DNA of 64,000 nt from an uncultured Bacteroidales bacterium (lineage in GTDB: Bacteria > Bacteroidota > Bacteroidia > Bacteroidales > Muribaculaceae): the NCBI GenBank assembly GCA_902787185.1, contig CADAFP010000001.1, positions 1 to 64,000 on the forward strand, written 5' to 3'. Shown in pieces: positions 33,726 to 42,275 of the stretch; positions within the stretch are counted from its first letter, which is position 1, and each line of letters starts with the position of its first letter. The translations under genes were made by a program, and so were the position numbers. The notes under the pieces are model-generated. The model was not told the DNA's origin and made no database searches. It saw only the letters and a program-made list of their open reading frames with translations.

Positions 33726-34628
33726 ATGAAGATTTTCACTAAGAACGTTAAGATAGCGCTCACCGTGCTGGTGGGATTGGCTTTGCTTTATTGGGGCATC
33801 AACTACCTGAAGGGTGTTAACCTGTTTACGCCGGCCAACTACTTCTATACCGAAGTGGAAAGTGCCGATGGCCTGCTTGAGGCGGCTCCCGTAACTGTCA
33901 ATGGCTTCCAAGTCGGGCAGGTAAGGGAAATCAAGTATGACTACCAGAAGAATAAAATCACCATCATGATAGGCATGAACAAGGAGATGAAGGTCCCCGC
34001 CGGCAGTACCATCAACATGGTGTCGGGCCTGCTGGGCGGTGCCTCGATGGTGCTTAACCTGGGCAACGGGGCTCCCATGGAAACAGGCAGTTTCATCCCC
34101 ACTACCGATGTGCCGGGACTGATGGATAACGTGAAAGATAATGTCATGCCCATGGTGAGCGGAATGATGCCCAAGGTGGACTCCATTGTCTCTAACGTCA
34201 ATATGCTTACGTCCGATCCTGCTCTTGCGGCATCGTTGACACGCCTTGACGCCATCACCCGCCAGCTGCAAGCCAGCGCCCAGCAACTCACACAGCTGAT
34301 GGCAGGCTTGAACCGCAGCGTCCCCGGTGTGATGAGCAATGTGAACGGCATCACCAGCAACCTCTCGGGTGCTTCCAGCAATATCACCGACTTGTCCGAG
34401 TCCTTGAAGCAGCTGCCTCTTGACGAGACGCTCAACAAGGTCAACACGACGCTCGCCAACCTGCAGGCCCTGAGTGAACAGCTCAATGACAAGAACTCCA
34501 GCCTGGGTAAACTGGTGAATGACCACGAGCTTTATGACAACGCCAACCATGCCATCGCCAGCCTCGACTCGTTGCTGATAGATATCAAGGCCAATCCCAA
34601 GAGGTATATCAACGTGAAGGTCTTCTAA
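33726..34628 (+). CDS. MCE/MlaD family lipid-transport protein
   Basis: 300 residues: one N-terminal transmembrane anchor (VKIALTVLVGLALLYWGINYL), one MCE domain at about 36-115 (VESADGLLEAAPVTVNGFQVGQVREIKY; NMVSGLLGGASMVLNLG), and a long helical, Asn/Ser/Leu-rich tail (about 160-280) with heptad-like spacing that likely forms a coiled coil. MlaD-type proteins sit in the inner membrane and pass phospholipids between membranes. The ABC partners MlaE and MlaF are not in this window. The ATG follows a -7 element by 25 bp; an upstream frame extension lies before that element. A strong terminator follows. Confidence 0.88.
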   Translation: MKIFTKNVKIALTVLVGLALLYWGINYLKGVNLFTPANYFYTEVESADGLLEAAPVTVNGFQVGQVREIKYDYQKNKITIMIGMNKEMKVPAGSTINMVSGLLGGASMVLNLGNGAPMETGSFIPTTDVPGLMDNVKDNVMPMVSGMMPKVDSIVSNVNMLTSDPALAASLTRLDAITRQLQASAQQLTQLMAGLNRSVPGVMSNVNGITSNLSGASSNITDLSESLKQLPLDETLNKVNTTLANLQALSEQLNDKNSSLGKLVNDHELYDNANHAIASLDSLLIDIKANPKRYINVKVF

Positions 34629-35055
34629 ACGATGTTTTACCTGTTATCTCATATACGGTATTTCACATTGCGGGATAACAAAAAATCACCTCTTGACCAC
34701 ATCAAAATCTCTATTTGGAATCATTCTAAATAGAGATTTTTTTTTAAATTATGGTTTTCGGGATTTGCAAAATCAAACCCTTGCAATTACAGCCGTTTGC
34801 GAGTTTGAAAAATGAAATAGATAAAAATTCAATAATATGTAAATCGCTGATTATCAGGTGAAATATTAAACCGAGGGGGCCTAAAATGTAAAAAATTTGA
34901 AATAGAGATGTAACCCTTTGTTTTTCAATAACGTTATACTCAGAATGAGATTTCCAAATTTTTTCGGCACTTTTTTATAAGAAAATATTGACCGAAATTT
35001 GTACTGCTAAAAAGCACTGTAAAAACCATCCATTACTAACAAAATTGTTTTAGGG
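34629..35055. other. AT-rich region between mlaD-like gene and dnaA
   Basis: About 430 bp, strongly AT-rich after the terminator at 34704-34746. I looked for DnaA boxes (TTATCCACA and close variants) and found none, so I do not call oriC. No reading frame or clear promoter recognised. It is followed by a heptamer array that reaches the dnaA start region. Confidence 0.55.
34704..34746 (+). terminator. Terminator of the MCE gene
   Basis: AAAATCTCTATTT and its exact complement AAATAGAGATTTT around an 11-nt loop, followed by a run of Ts. Confidence 0.88.
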
Positions 35056-35146
35056 TTTAGTTGTTAGCGATGAGCCATTGGCCAAATGCTAAACTATTGA
35101 ATACCACTTTCGACTGACAACTGACGACTAAAAACTGACAACTTAA
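35056..35146. repeat. Heptamer array C (upstream of dnaA)
   Basis: Thirteen units in 7-bp phase: TTTAGTT, GTTAGCG, ATGAGCC, ATTGGCC, AAATGCT, AAACTAT, TGAATAC, CACTTTC, GACTGAC, AACTGAC, GACTAAA, AACTGAC, AACTTAA. It ends 8 bp before the dnaA ATG. Confidence 0.75.
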
Positions 35147-35154
35147 ATATAATA

Positions 35155-36558
35155 ATGTATAACGTTGCACAACAGTGGAACCGCTGCCTTGACGTCATCA
35201 AGGCTAATGTGCCGACCGAGCAGTTTGATGCTTGGTTCGCACCCATTGTTGCCGTTGACTTTGACCAGGAAAACAGCCGTGTGACGCTCAGGGTTCCCTC
35301 GCAGTTCTTTGTCGAGCAAATCGAGGGCCGCTATCTCAATATCCTCAAGGCTGCCTTGAAAAAGGTGTTTGGAGAGAACGTCAAGCTCTTCTATAAGTTT
35401 AATGTAGTGGGCCATGACGATGCCAGTGCCGTCGAGCAGACCGAGGCAGGCTCCAGCGTTAAGCTCAAGCAGGATCTCAAGATCCGCAAGCCGCGTGTCG
35501 CCAATCCCTTTGAGCGCGAGGATGTGCTCGAGGACATTGACCCGCAACTCAACCCGCGATACACCTTCGAGAACTATTGCAGCAGCATGAGCAACAGGCT
35601 TGCCGTGAGCATCGGTCAAGCGATTGCCGAGCACCCCGAGGTGAAGACCTACAACCCCTTGTTCGTCTTTGGAGAGACCGGCGTTGGCAAGACTCACCTG
35701 TTGCAGGCTATAGGTATCAAGCTCAAGGAGAATAACCCGCGCATGAGGGTGCTGTATGTATCTTCGCGCGTGTTCGAGAGCCAGTACACGACTGCCGTAC
35801 AACAGAAGAAAATCAACGACTTCATTAATTTCTATCAGAGTATCGACGTGCTCCTGCTTGATGACATCCAGTTCTTTGCTGGCAAGCCGGGCACGCAGAA
35901 TACCTTCTTCCACATCTTCAACCATCTGCACCAGCACCAGCGCCAACTGGTGATGTCCAGCGACTGCCGCCCGAGTGACCTCGACGGCATGGAGCCCAGG
36001 CTTATCTCCCGTTTCAAGTGGGGCATGACAGTACAGTTGGAGAAGCCCGACAAGGATTTGCGCCGCAAGTTCCTTGCCATGAAGGCCGCACAAGATGGCC
36101 TCAACATTGCCGACGAAGTCCTTGACTTTATCGCAGCCAATGTCACCGAGAGCGTGCGTGAGCTCGAAGGCGTGATGATTGCCCTGCTGGCTCATGCCAC
36201 CATGCTGGGGCAGGACATCACCATCGACCTGGCACGCACCGTCATTGGCAACACTGTCAAGGTAACCCCTAAGCAGTTGACCTTCGAATCCATCGCCGAG
36301 ACCGTTGCCGATTACTACAACCTGCCTACCGAGTTGATTTACGGCAAGTCGCGCAAGCGTGAAATCAGTGACGCTCGCCAACTGGTGATGTATCTTGCCC
36401 GAAAAGAGGCGCAGATGTCATCAACGAGCATTGGCGCACGTCTTGACCGCACCCATGCCACCGTGCTTCATGCCTGTACCCAGGTCGAGCAGCGCATGTC
36501 TATCGAGAAGGACTTTTCTCGCGAGGTAGCGACAATCACTGCCAATCTTATGCAGTGA
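35155..36558 (+). CDS. dnaA: Chromosomal replication initiator DnaA
   Basis: 467 residues. Domain I is at 1-85 (QQWNRCLDVIKANVPTEQFDAWF), a short linker follows, then the AAA+ core with GETGVGKTHLLQ (Walker A, about 173) and LLLDDIQFFAGK (Walker B, about 233). Domain IV has the DNA-binding helix-turn-helix REISDARQLVMYLARKE and the signature SSTSIGARLDRTHATVLHAC. It binds DnaA boxes and opens the origin. The gene stands alone, without the dnaN/recF neighbours of other phyla. Both flanks are heptamer arrays: one ends just before the ATG, the other begins at the last base of the stop codon. Confidence 0.97.
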   Translation: MYNVAQQWNRCLDVIKANVPTEQFDAWFAPIVAVDFDQENSRVTLRVPSQFFVEQIEGRYLNILKAALKKVFGENVKLFYKFNVVGHDDASAVEQTEAGSSVKLKQDLKIRKPRVANPFEREDVLEDIDPQLNPRYTFENYCSSMSNRLAVSIGQAIAEHPEVKTYNPLFVFGETGVGKTHLLQAIGIKLKENNPRMRVLYVSSRVFESQYTTAVQQKKINDFINFYQSIDVLLLDDIQFFAGKPGTQNTFFHIFNHLHQHQRQLVMSSDCRPSDLDGMEPRLISRFKWGMTVQLEKPDKDLRRKFLAMKAAQDGLNIADEVLDFIAANVTESVRELEGVMIALLAHATMLGQDITIDLARTVIGNTVKVTPKQLTFESIAETVADYYNLPTELIYGKSRKREISDARQLVMYLARKEAQMSSTSIGARLDRTHATVLHACTQVEQRMSIEKDFSREVATITANLMQ

Positions 36559-36606
36559 GGTTTAGGTTTTAGGCATTAGGTTTTAGGCATTAGGTTTTAG
36601 GTGATT
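36558..36606. repeat. Heptamer array D (after dnaA)
   Basis: Seven units from the last base of the dnaA stop: AGGTTTA, GGTTTTA, GGCATTA, GGTTTTA, GGCATTA, GGTTTTA, GGTGATT. Read on the minus strand they are TAAAACC and TAATGCC, the same type as array H. Confidence 0.85.
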
Positions 36607-36611
36607 AAACC

Positions 36612-36662
36612 TTAAAAAAAAGTGGCTTTAGCTGGCATCCACCAACTAAAGCCTATTTTTTT
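36612..36662. terminator. Bidirectional terminator between dnaA and nhaC
   Basis: GGCTTTAGCTGG-CATC-CACCAACTAAAGCC stem (36624-36653), T run to the right and A run to the left; serves both convergent genes. Confidence 0.85.
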
Positions 36663-36670
36663 GTAGAAAT

Positions 36671-36712
36671 CATTCCTCATCCCTCATTTCTCATTCCTCA
36701 TTCCTCATGCTT
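36671..36712. repeat. Heptamer array E (3' end of nhaC)
   Basis: CATTCCT, CATCCCT, CATTTCT, CATTCCT, CATTCCT, CATGCTT. Read on the minus strand it encodes the last residues of NhaC (KHEE) and its TGA stop (plus 36698-36700). Confidence 0.85.
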
Positions 36713-38146
36713 GACGTGACGGACTATCTTCCATCCAGTGGCTGCCACAGCAATGGACATCAAGGGACTGATGATGTTGAAGAAGCAGTAGGGCAGATAG
36801 GTGAGGGTGGGGACACCGAGCACCGTGGCCTGTGTCATGCCGCAGGTATTCCAGGGGATGAGCACCGACGTGACCGTGGCGGCATCCTCGGTTGTGCGGC
36901 TCAGCAGACGCGGCTCATAGCCTTCCTTGTCATAGACGTTGCGGAACATGTCGGCAGTGAGCACGATACTGATGAACTGGTCACCGGTGGTCAAGTTGAG
37001 GAAGATGCCGGTCCCTACCGTGGACGAAACAAGGCTGGTGCGGGTGCGCACAAACCTGATGATAACGCGGGTGATGCTCTCAATCATGCGGCTGGCGACC
37101 ATCGTCGCACCAAAACACATCGCACAGATAATGAGCCAAATGGTGTTGAGCATGCCTGACATACCTCCCGTGGAAACCAGGTCGTTGAGAGAGTCAAAAC
37201 CGGTCTCGATGGCTGTGGCTCCCGAAAAGGTGATGGCCAGCCCCTTAGTCAGCGCGGCTGCGGTGGTCAACGAGGCATCGTTGGCTATCTGTGTCAGGAT
37301 GTGAGGTTGCAGAATCAGAGCAGTGATACCTGCCAGAATCGACGAGGCAAAAAGCACAATCAGCGACGGCACCTTCTTGGCGATGAGCACACCGGTAACA
37401 ACAGGTACCAGCAGCGTCCATGGCGAGATGTTGAAGGTTGAGGTCAAGCCCTGGGTGTATTGCTCCACCTGCAGCGACCCCTCGTTGCCATGGCCTAATC
37501 CCGTGATGAGGAAAATCACCAGCGTGATGATAATCGACGGCATGGTGGTGTACATCATGTAGCGGATGTGGACGAAGATGTCCACACGCACCGACGATGA
37601 TGCCAGAATCGTCGTGTCGCTCAGGGGTGACATCTTGTCGCCGAAGTAAGCGCCCGAAATGATGGCGCCAGCGGTCCAGGCTTCGGAGATGCCTAACGCA
37701 TGGCCGATGCCTAACAATGCCACGCCGATGGTCGCGATGGTTGTCCATGAACTGCCTGACAGCAGCGACACCAGCGCGCAGATGAAGCAGGCGCTCACAA
37801 GGAAGAATTGCGGCGAGAGCACCTGTATGCCATAGTAGATGAGGGTGGGCACCACACCGCTGATCATCCACGAGCCAGACAGCATGCCCACCGTCAACAG
37901 GATGAGCAAGGTGACAGACATATCACCTATCGTCTTGGTCATCTGCCCTTCAAACACCTTCCACGGCACATGATACAGGGTCATGGAAAGTGTTACGCAC
38001 ACGGCGAGTCCCAGCAATAGGGCTATCTGGCTGCCACCGTTCAGCGAGTCGCTGCCGAACAGGGCGATGACGACACCCAGCAGGGCGATGAGCACCACGA
38101 CGGGTATTATCGCGATCGCAGGATGTGGAAGTGGACGTTGACTCAT
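36698..38146 (-). CDS. nhaC: Na+/H+ antiporter NhaC family
   Basis: 482 residues, about 11-12 hydrophobic helices, inner membrane. Family segments: GDMSVTLLILLTVGMLSGSWMISGVVPTLIYYG, LLSGSSWTTIATIGVALLGIG, ISGAYFGDKMSPLSDTTILASS (the NhaC hallmark, with polar residues in the transport path), and LVSSTVGTGIFLNLTTGDQFISIVL. It exchanges Na+ or another substrate for protons; some NhaC relatives carry malate or lactate, so the ion is inferred. A -7 element, TACCTTTGC, lies 33 bp upstream (38179-38187). The extreme C-terminus lies in a heptamer array. Confidence 0.88.
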   Translation of the reverse strand: MSQRPLPHPAIAIIPVVVLIALLGVVIALFGSDSLNGGSQIALLLGLAVCVTLSMTLYHVPWKVFEGQMTKTIGDMSVTLLILLTVGMLSGSWMISGVVPTLIYYGIQVLSPQFFLVSACFICALVSLLSGSSWTTIATIGVALLGIGHALGISEAWTAGAIISGAYFGDKMSPLSDTTILASSSVRVDIFVHIRYMMYTTMPSIIITLVIFLITGLGHGNEGSLQVEQYTQGLTSTFNISPWTLLVPVVTGVLIAKKVPSLIVLFASSILAGITALILQPHILTQIANDASLTTAAALTKGLAITFSGATAIETGFDSLNDLVSTGGMSGMLNTIWLIICAMCFGATMVASRMIESITRVIIRFVRTRTSLVSSTVGTGIFLNLTTGDQFISIVLTADMFRNVYDKEGYEPRLLSRTTEDAATVTSVLIPWNTCGMTQATVLGVPTLTYLPYCFFNIISPLMSIAVAATGWKIVRHVKHEE

Positions 38147-38178
38147 TCTGTAAGGTCTTTATGGTTTTTATTGATGTC

Positions 38179-38187
38179 GCAAAGGTA
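38179..38187 (-). promoter_or_regulatory. -7 element of nhaC
   Basis: Minus-strand TACCTTTGC, 33 bp before the ATG; no TTTG at 19-20 bp. Confidence 0.5.
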
Positions 38188-38293
38188 ATGCTTTTTCTTC
38201 AATATCACCTGCTGGGGCATTCTCTAAAAACTATGCGGCCATTCATCATGCCCCCACGAGGCAGGTTTTGTGAGCAAGAATTTGCGTAAATTG

Positions 38294-38325
38294 TTTGTTC
38301 ATAATAATATATGTTGTAACTTTGC
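38294..38325 (+). promoter_or_regulatory. Consensus promoter of the phosphatase-NRPS unit
   Basis: TTTG (38294-38297), exactly 19 bp, TAACTTTGC (38317-38325). Predicted start about 30 nt before the phosphatase ATG. It is the only clear promoter I see before the NRPS and its partners. Confidence 0.82.
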
Positions 38326-38359
38326 ACACTTTTGGATAAGCCCAAATTAATGAGTAAAA

Positions 38360-40579
38360 ATGAAGAATTTGCTGAATAGAATTCTGAAGTCATCCAAGTT
38401 GAGGAGCGGACTTACTTTAATTATCACGGCTGCTGTGTTGCTGGAGTTGATAGCGGCACTGCAATACATGTACGCTCACCGTGTGCTGGAGCGTGAACTT
38501 GAGCACCGTGCCGAGACCGAGATGACACTCAAAGCCATACTCATTAAAGGCACGCTTCAAAAGACAGAGCAGATGCTGCGTGACTATTCGTGGGATATCA
38601 TAGATGCTCTGGATAACCCCGATTCAGTGGCTAGTGAATTAGCTTTTCTAGTTGACAATAATCGGGAAATTCTCAGTTCAGGAATGGCGTTTGTGCCCAA
38701 TTATTATCCCTCTAAGGGTTATTGGTATGAACCGTTTGCCAAGATCGAGAATGGAAAGCTAATCTGCCGCCAGTTAGGGGACGAAAGCCATGATTATACC
38801 CAATTGGACTTCTATAACCAGGCATTAGAGACAGGGAAGCCAACTTGGGCTGACCCATACGTTGATGTGGCCAGTAATAACGTGGAGGATACACTCATCA
38901 CCACCCATTCCATGCCTATTATAGACAAATACGGCAAACTGGCCGGCGTGTTTGCCATTGATGTTTCGTTGGACTGGCTCAGCGACACCATCAATGCCCG
39001 CCATGCATATCCATCGTCGTTTGACCTGCTCCTTACAGAGGGGGGCGACTTGGTTTGCCGACCCAAAGCGTCTCATATCAATGCCGGTGATGTCAGTCTG
39101 GTCCATCAGCTGATTAATGACAGTTCTGTAGTCAGGCACAAGAGTCAAAGTGGCATTACCACCATCATTGAATTCCGTTCACCATACGATGGCGAAAAAG
39201 GTTATATTTTCTATGCCAACATGAAGGGTAAGCCGCATTGGCAACTGGCTGTGGCATGTTATGAAAAGGAAGTTTATGCCCCGCTGAAGCGCATGCGCCT
39301 CATGCTGTCGTTAGCAATGCTGGCGGCAATGGGGCTGCTGGGACTCATCGTTTATAGAACGGCCCGAAGTGAGCGCCGCTTGCACAGAGCCGCTGTTGAG
39401 CGTGAGCGCATCGGTGGTGAATTGCGCATCGCACGAAACCTGCAGATGTCGATGCTGCCCGTTAAGTATCCCGCATTTCCCGACCGCACCGACGTTGATG
39501 TGCGCGGTCTGCTGATGCCTGCCCGTGAGGTGGGTGGTGACTTGTACGACTTCTTTATCCGTGACGAGAAACTGTTCTTTGCCATTGGCGACGTGAGTGG
39601 CAAGGGAGTGCCCTCGGCGCTTGTGATGGCGATTGCCCATGCCTTGTTCTACTCGACCTCCAGCCATGAGAGTAATCCGGCATACATCATGCGCGACTTG
39701 AACGAGACCGCCTCGCGCAACAATGATAGCAATATGTTTGTCACGTTCTTCATCGGTGTGCTGGATCTGCCGACGGGCCGCCTGCGTTATTGCAATGCGG
39801 GCCATGAAATCCCCATCATCATCGGGAAGCAGCTCTCGTTGCTTCCTGTTGAGGCCAACCTGCCTCTTGGCATTATTGGTGACTTCAACTATGAGGTGCA
39901 GGAGATCATCCTTGAGCCCAACTCGTCGTTGTTCCTCTATACAGACGGACTGACCGAGGCCATGGACGATGAACACCTGCAATTCGGTCTTCAACGCAGC
40001 ATGGATGCCCTGATGCCCTATTGCGCGATGAAGAACCCGTCGTTGGAAAAGATGCTGGAATCAGTACGCAACGAGGTAAATACCTTTGTTGACGGTGCCG
40101 ATCAGAGTGATGACTTGACGATGCTCGTGATCAGCTACACCCCCAAGAGTGAGACCTTGGTGTCGCACGAGTCCATTACATTGACTAATGACGTAAGTCA
40201 GGTGCCCGACCTCAACAACTTTGTGACGTCATTCTTGAGCCGCTTGCATGTTGACGCCTCTATCGAAGGCCAAGTCAAGCTGGCTGTCGAGGAGGCCGTT
40301 GTCAACGTGATGAATTACGCGTATCCCATGGGCACACAGGGCAGCATCACCCTTGATGCCGCATCCGACGGCACTTTCTTGAAATTTGTCATCACCGACT
40401 CGGGAAAAGCCTTTGACCCGACTGAAGGCGGTAGAGTGGACACTACTTTGTCGGCCGAGGAGAGGCCTATAGGTGGGCTTGGCATATTTCTTGTAAGAGA
40501 ATTAATGGACTCCATCAATTACGAGCGCATTGACGGAAAGAACATTTTAACATTAAAGAAAAGTATTAACCATAAATAA
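38360..40579 (+). CDS. Membrane SpoIIE-type phosphatase with dCache-like sensor and anti-sigma-kinase-like domain
   Basis: 739 residues. TM1 is at about 17-36, a dCache-like extracytoplasmic sensor at about 40-310 (MAFVPNYYPSKGYWYEPFAK; DKYGKLAGVFAIDVSLDWL) and TM2 at about 313-333. A short linker leads to a PP2C/SpoIIE domain with GGDLYDFF (about 392), GDVSGKGVPSALVMA (about 410), YTDGLTEA (about 527) and DDLTMLVI. The C-terminal 120 residues are a GHKL/RsbW-like ATPase (VKLAVEEAVVNVMNYAYP; GGLGIFLVRELMD). It would sense an external cue and both dephosphorylate and bind or phosphorylate the STAS protein encoded 11 bp downstream. All metal-binding aspartates look intact. The ultimate output is unknown, since no sigma factor is adjacent. 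Confidence 0.92.
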   Translation: MKNLLNRILKSSKLRSGLTLIITAAVLLELIAALQYMYAHRVLERELEHRAETEMTLKAILIKGTLQKTEQMLRDYSWDIIDALDNPDSVASELAFLVDNNREILSSGMAFVPNYYPSKGYWYEPFAKIENGKLICRQLGDESHDYTQLDFYNQALETGKPTWADPYVDVASNNVEDTLITTHSMPIIDKYGKLAGVFAIDVSLDWLSDTINARHAYPSSFDLLLTEGGDLVCRPKASHINAGDVSLVHQLINDSSVVRHKSQSGITTIIEFRSPYDGEKGYIFYANMKGKPHWQLAVACYEKEVYAPLKRMRLMLSLAMLAAMGLLGLIVYRTARSERRLHRAAVERERIGGELRIARNLQMSMLPVKYPAFPDRTDVDVRGLLMPAREVGGDLYDFFIRDEKLFFAIGDVSGKGVPSALVMAIAHALFYSTSSHESNPAYIMRDLNETASRNNDSNMFVTFFIGVLDLPTGRLRYCNAGHEIPIIIGKQLSLLPVEANLPLGIIGDFNYEVQEIILEPNSSLFLYTDGLTEAMDDEHLQFGLQRSMDALMPYCAMKNPSLEKMLESVRNEVNTFVDGADQSDDLTMLVISYTPKSETLVSHESITLTNDVSQVPDLNNFVTSFLSRLHVDASIEGQVKLAVEEAVVNVMNYAYPMGTQGSITLDAASDGTFLKFVITDSGKAFDPTEGGRVDTTLSAEERPIGGLGIFLVRELMDSINYERIDGKNILTLKKSINHK

Positions 40580-40590
40580 GTGATTAGAAA

Positions 40591-40893
40591 ATGAAAACAA
40601 GAATTGAGGAAATGGAGGGCAAGATTATTGCCACGCTTGAAGGTGAACTTGACACCGCTGCGGCGATGGAAGTGGAAAAGGAATTACAACCCCTGTATGA
40701 AAACAAGGGACGCGATATCGTCATTGAGTGCGGTAAACTGGAGTATATCGCATCAAGCGGTTTGCGCATTCTCCTGGGTATCCTCAAGAGCACCAAGGCT
40801 GGTGGTAACAAGGTCACCTTGCGCAACATGAATGACGACATCAAGAATGTCTTTAAGATGACCGGATTAATCAATCTGTTTGACATTGAGTGA
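40591..40893 (+). CDS. STAS-domain anti-sigma-factor antagonist (RsbV/SpoIIAA-like)
   Basis: 100 residues, a single STAS domain: IIATLEGELDTAAAMEVEKEL, then YIASSGLRILLGILKSTKAGG with the conserved phosphorylatable serine (about residue 57-58), and VFKMTGLINLFDIE. In partner switching the unphosphorylated form binds an RsbW-type kinase. Both kinase-like and phosphatase domains are present in the protein encoded just upstream, so this is its likely partner. Stop and the next start share a base (TGATG), tying it to the outer-membrane protein and NRPS genes. Confidence 0.92.
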   Translation: MKTRIEEMEGKIIATLEGELDTAAAMEVEKELQPLYENKGRDIVIECGKLEYIASSGLRILLGILKSTKAGGNKVTLRNMNDDIKNVFKMTGLINLFDIE

Positions 40894-42251
40894 TGCACCT
40901 TCCCATGTGCAAACTTAATAATATCAGACTGTGGATACTATCTGCAGTCTTGTTTCCTGTTCTGACGTCAGCAGCTCAGCCTGCTGATGCCGACAGCATT
41001 CCCCCCAAGGAGAACGAATTGACGATTGAACTGCAGTTCCTGGCGCGCGGTGAGTCGCGCTACGGCGGGCTGGTTGCCGAAGCCACTGATGACGAGGATG
41101 AAGAAGTGGCCGCAAAGTCCAATTTTGTGCAAGGCCGTACGAGGTTGCCCATCAACTTCCGCCGTGATTGGCTCGAAGCCCGTGTCACACCGCAACATGC
41201 AGGTGTGTGGGGGCAGTCGGGAAAGGGCTCGTTCAACCTGTATGAAACCTGGGTAAGGCTAACGGCTCCTTTTGGAATGTTCGCGCAGCTCGGCAGGGTG
41301 GCACTGTCCTATGATGACGAACGCATCATCGGCTCGGATGACTGGGCTATGGCAGCACAGTCTCATGACGTGGTCCGCTTAGGCTATGAGGGCCATGGCC
41401 ACAAGGCGCATGTGATTCTCGCTTACAACCAGAACACTAACGTGGTAACAAGTGGAGACACCTATTACGAGAACGGTGCCCAGCCCTACAAAACGATGCA
41501 GGACCTTTGGTATCACTATGATTTCAGCCGCATTCCCTTGGGCGCTTCCCTGCTCTTTATGAACATCGGCATGCAGAGCGCCCCCGATGTGCCTCGGCGC
41601 ACGTGGTTCCAGCATCTGCTGGGTGGTTATGTGTCATTTGCGCCGAGCCGTTGGAAGACCGAGTTTTCCTATTACCACCAGTTTGGCAAAAATGAGCACG
41701 GCATGAAGATTGACGCTTGGATGGCAAGTGCCAAGGCCGCTTTCAACCCAAATGCCAAATTGGGCTTTGCTGTAGGTTTTGACTACTTGAGCGGTGACTC
41801 GAAATTTGCTGTACCGCCCAGGGGAGGTATCGGCGTGATCAGGCATGAGGTCATTAAGGGCTTCAGCACCGTCTATGGTTCTCATCACAAGTTCTATGGC
41901 GCTATGGATTTCTTCTATGTGAGCGCTTACTTGAACGGTTTCACCCCTGGCTTGCAGAACGCTTACGCTACCGTTGTCTATAAACCCATCCAAAAGCTCA
42001 CGCTCAGTGGCGGATACCACTACCTGGCCACTGCCACCAAACTTGAGGACATGGCAATGAGCTTGGGCCACGAGGTGGAACTGCAGGGCCGTTATTCCTT
42101 TAGCCGCGACGTGAACCTGTCGCTCGGCTTCTCATTGATGCATGGCGATGAAACGATGGAGCGGCTCAAGCGTTCCAGCAATAACAACCTGCTGCGTTGG
42201 GGCTGGATTTCATTGAGCGTCACACCGCGTATTTTTTCAACTAAATGGTAA
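40893..42251 (+). CDS. Predicted outer-membrane beta-barrel protein in the NRPS unit
   Basis: 452 residues. Signal peptide around 8-27 (IRLWILSAVLFPVLTSAAQ). The rest is rich in alternating aromatic and polar strands (LTIELQFLARGESRYGG; SFNLYETWVRLTAPFGMFAQLGR; VELQGRYSFSRDVNLSLGFSLMHGD) and ends with SLSVTPRIF. It resembles alginate-export-type (AlgE/OprD-like) barrels; QGRTRLPINFRRDWLEARV fits that group. The ATG at 40893 overlaps the STAS stop. Placed between the regulator genes and the NRPS, it could be the outer-membrane exit for the product or an unrelated porin. The barrel call is fairly safe; the substrate is not known. Confidence 0.72.
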   Translation: MHLPMCKLNNIRLWILSAVLFPVLTSAAQPADADSIPPKENELTIELQFLARGESRYGGLVAEATDDEDEEVAAKSNFVQGRTRLPINFRRDWLEARVTPQHAGVWGQSGKGSFNLYETWVRLTAPFGMFAQLGRVALSYDDERIIGSDDWAMAAQSHDVVRLGYEGHGHKAHVILAYNQNTNVVTSGDTYYENGAQPYKTMQDLWYHYDFSRIPLGASLLFMNIGMQSAPDVPRRTWFQHLLGGYVSFAPSRWKTEFSYYHQFGKNEHGMKIDAWMASAKAAFNPNAKLGFAVGFDYLSGDSKFAVPPRGGIGVIRHEVIKGFSTVYGSHHKFYGAMDFFYVSAYLNGFTPGLQNAYATVVYKPIQKLTLSGGYHYLATATKLEDMAMSLGHEVELQGRYSFSRDVNLSLGFSLMHGDETMERLKRSSNNNLLRWGWISLSVTPRIFSTKW

Positions 42252-42275
42252 TCAATTAATCAATAATACAGGTAT

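Noticed and set aside
34747-35154. Replication origin next to dnaA
   Set aside because: AT-rich, but no DnaA boxes (TTATCCACA-like) or 13-mer series seen; in this group oriC is often not beside dnaA.
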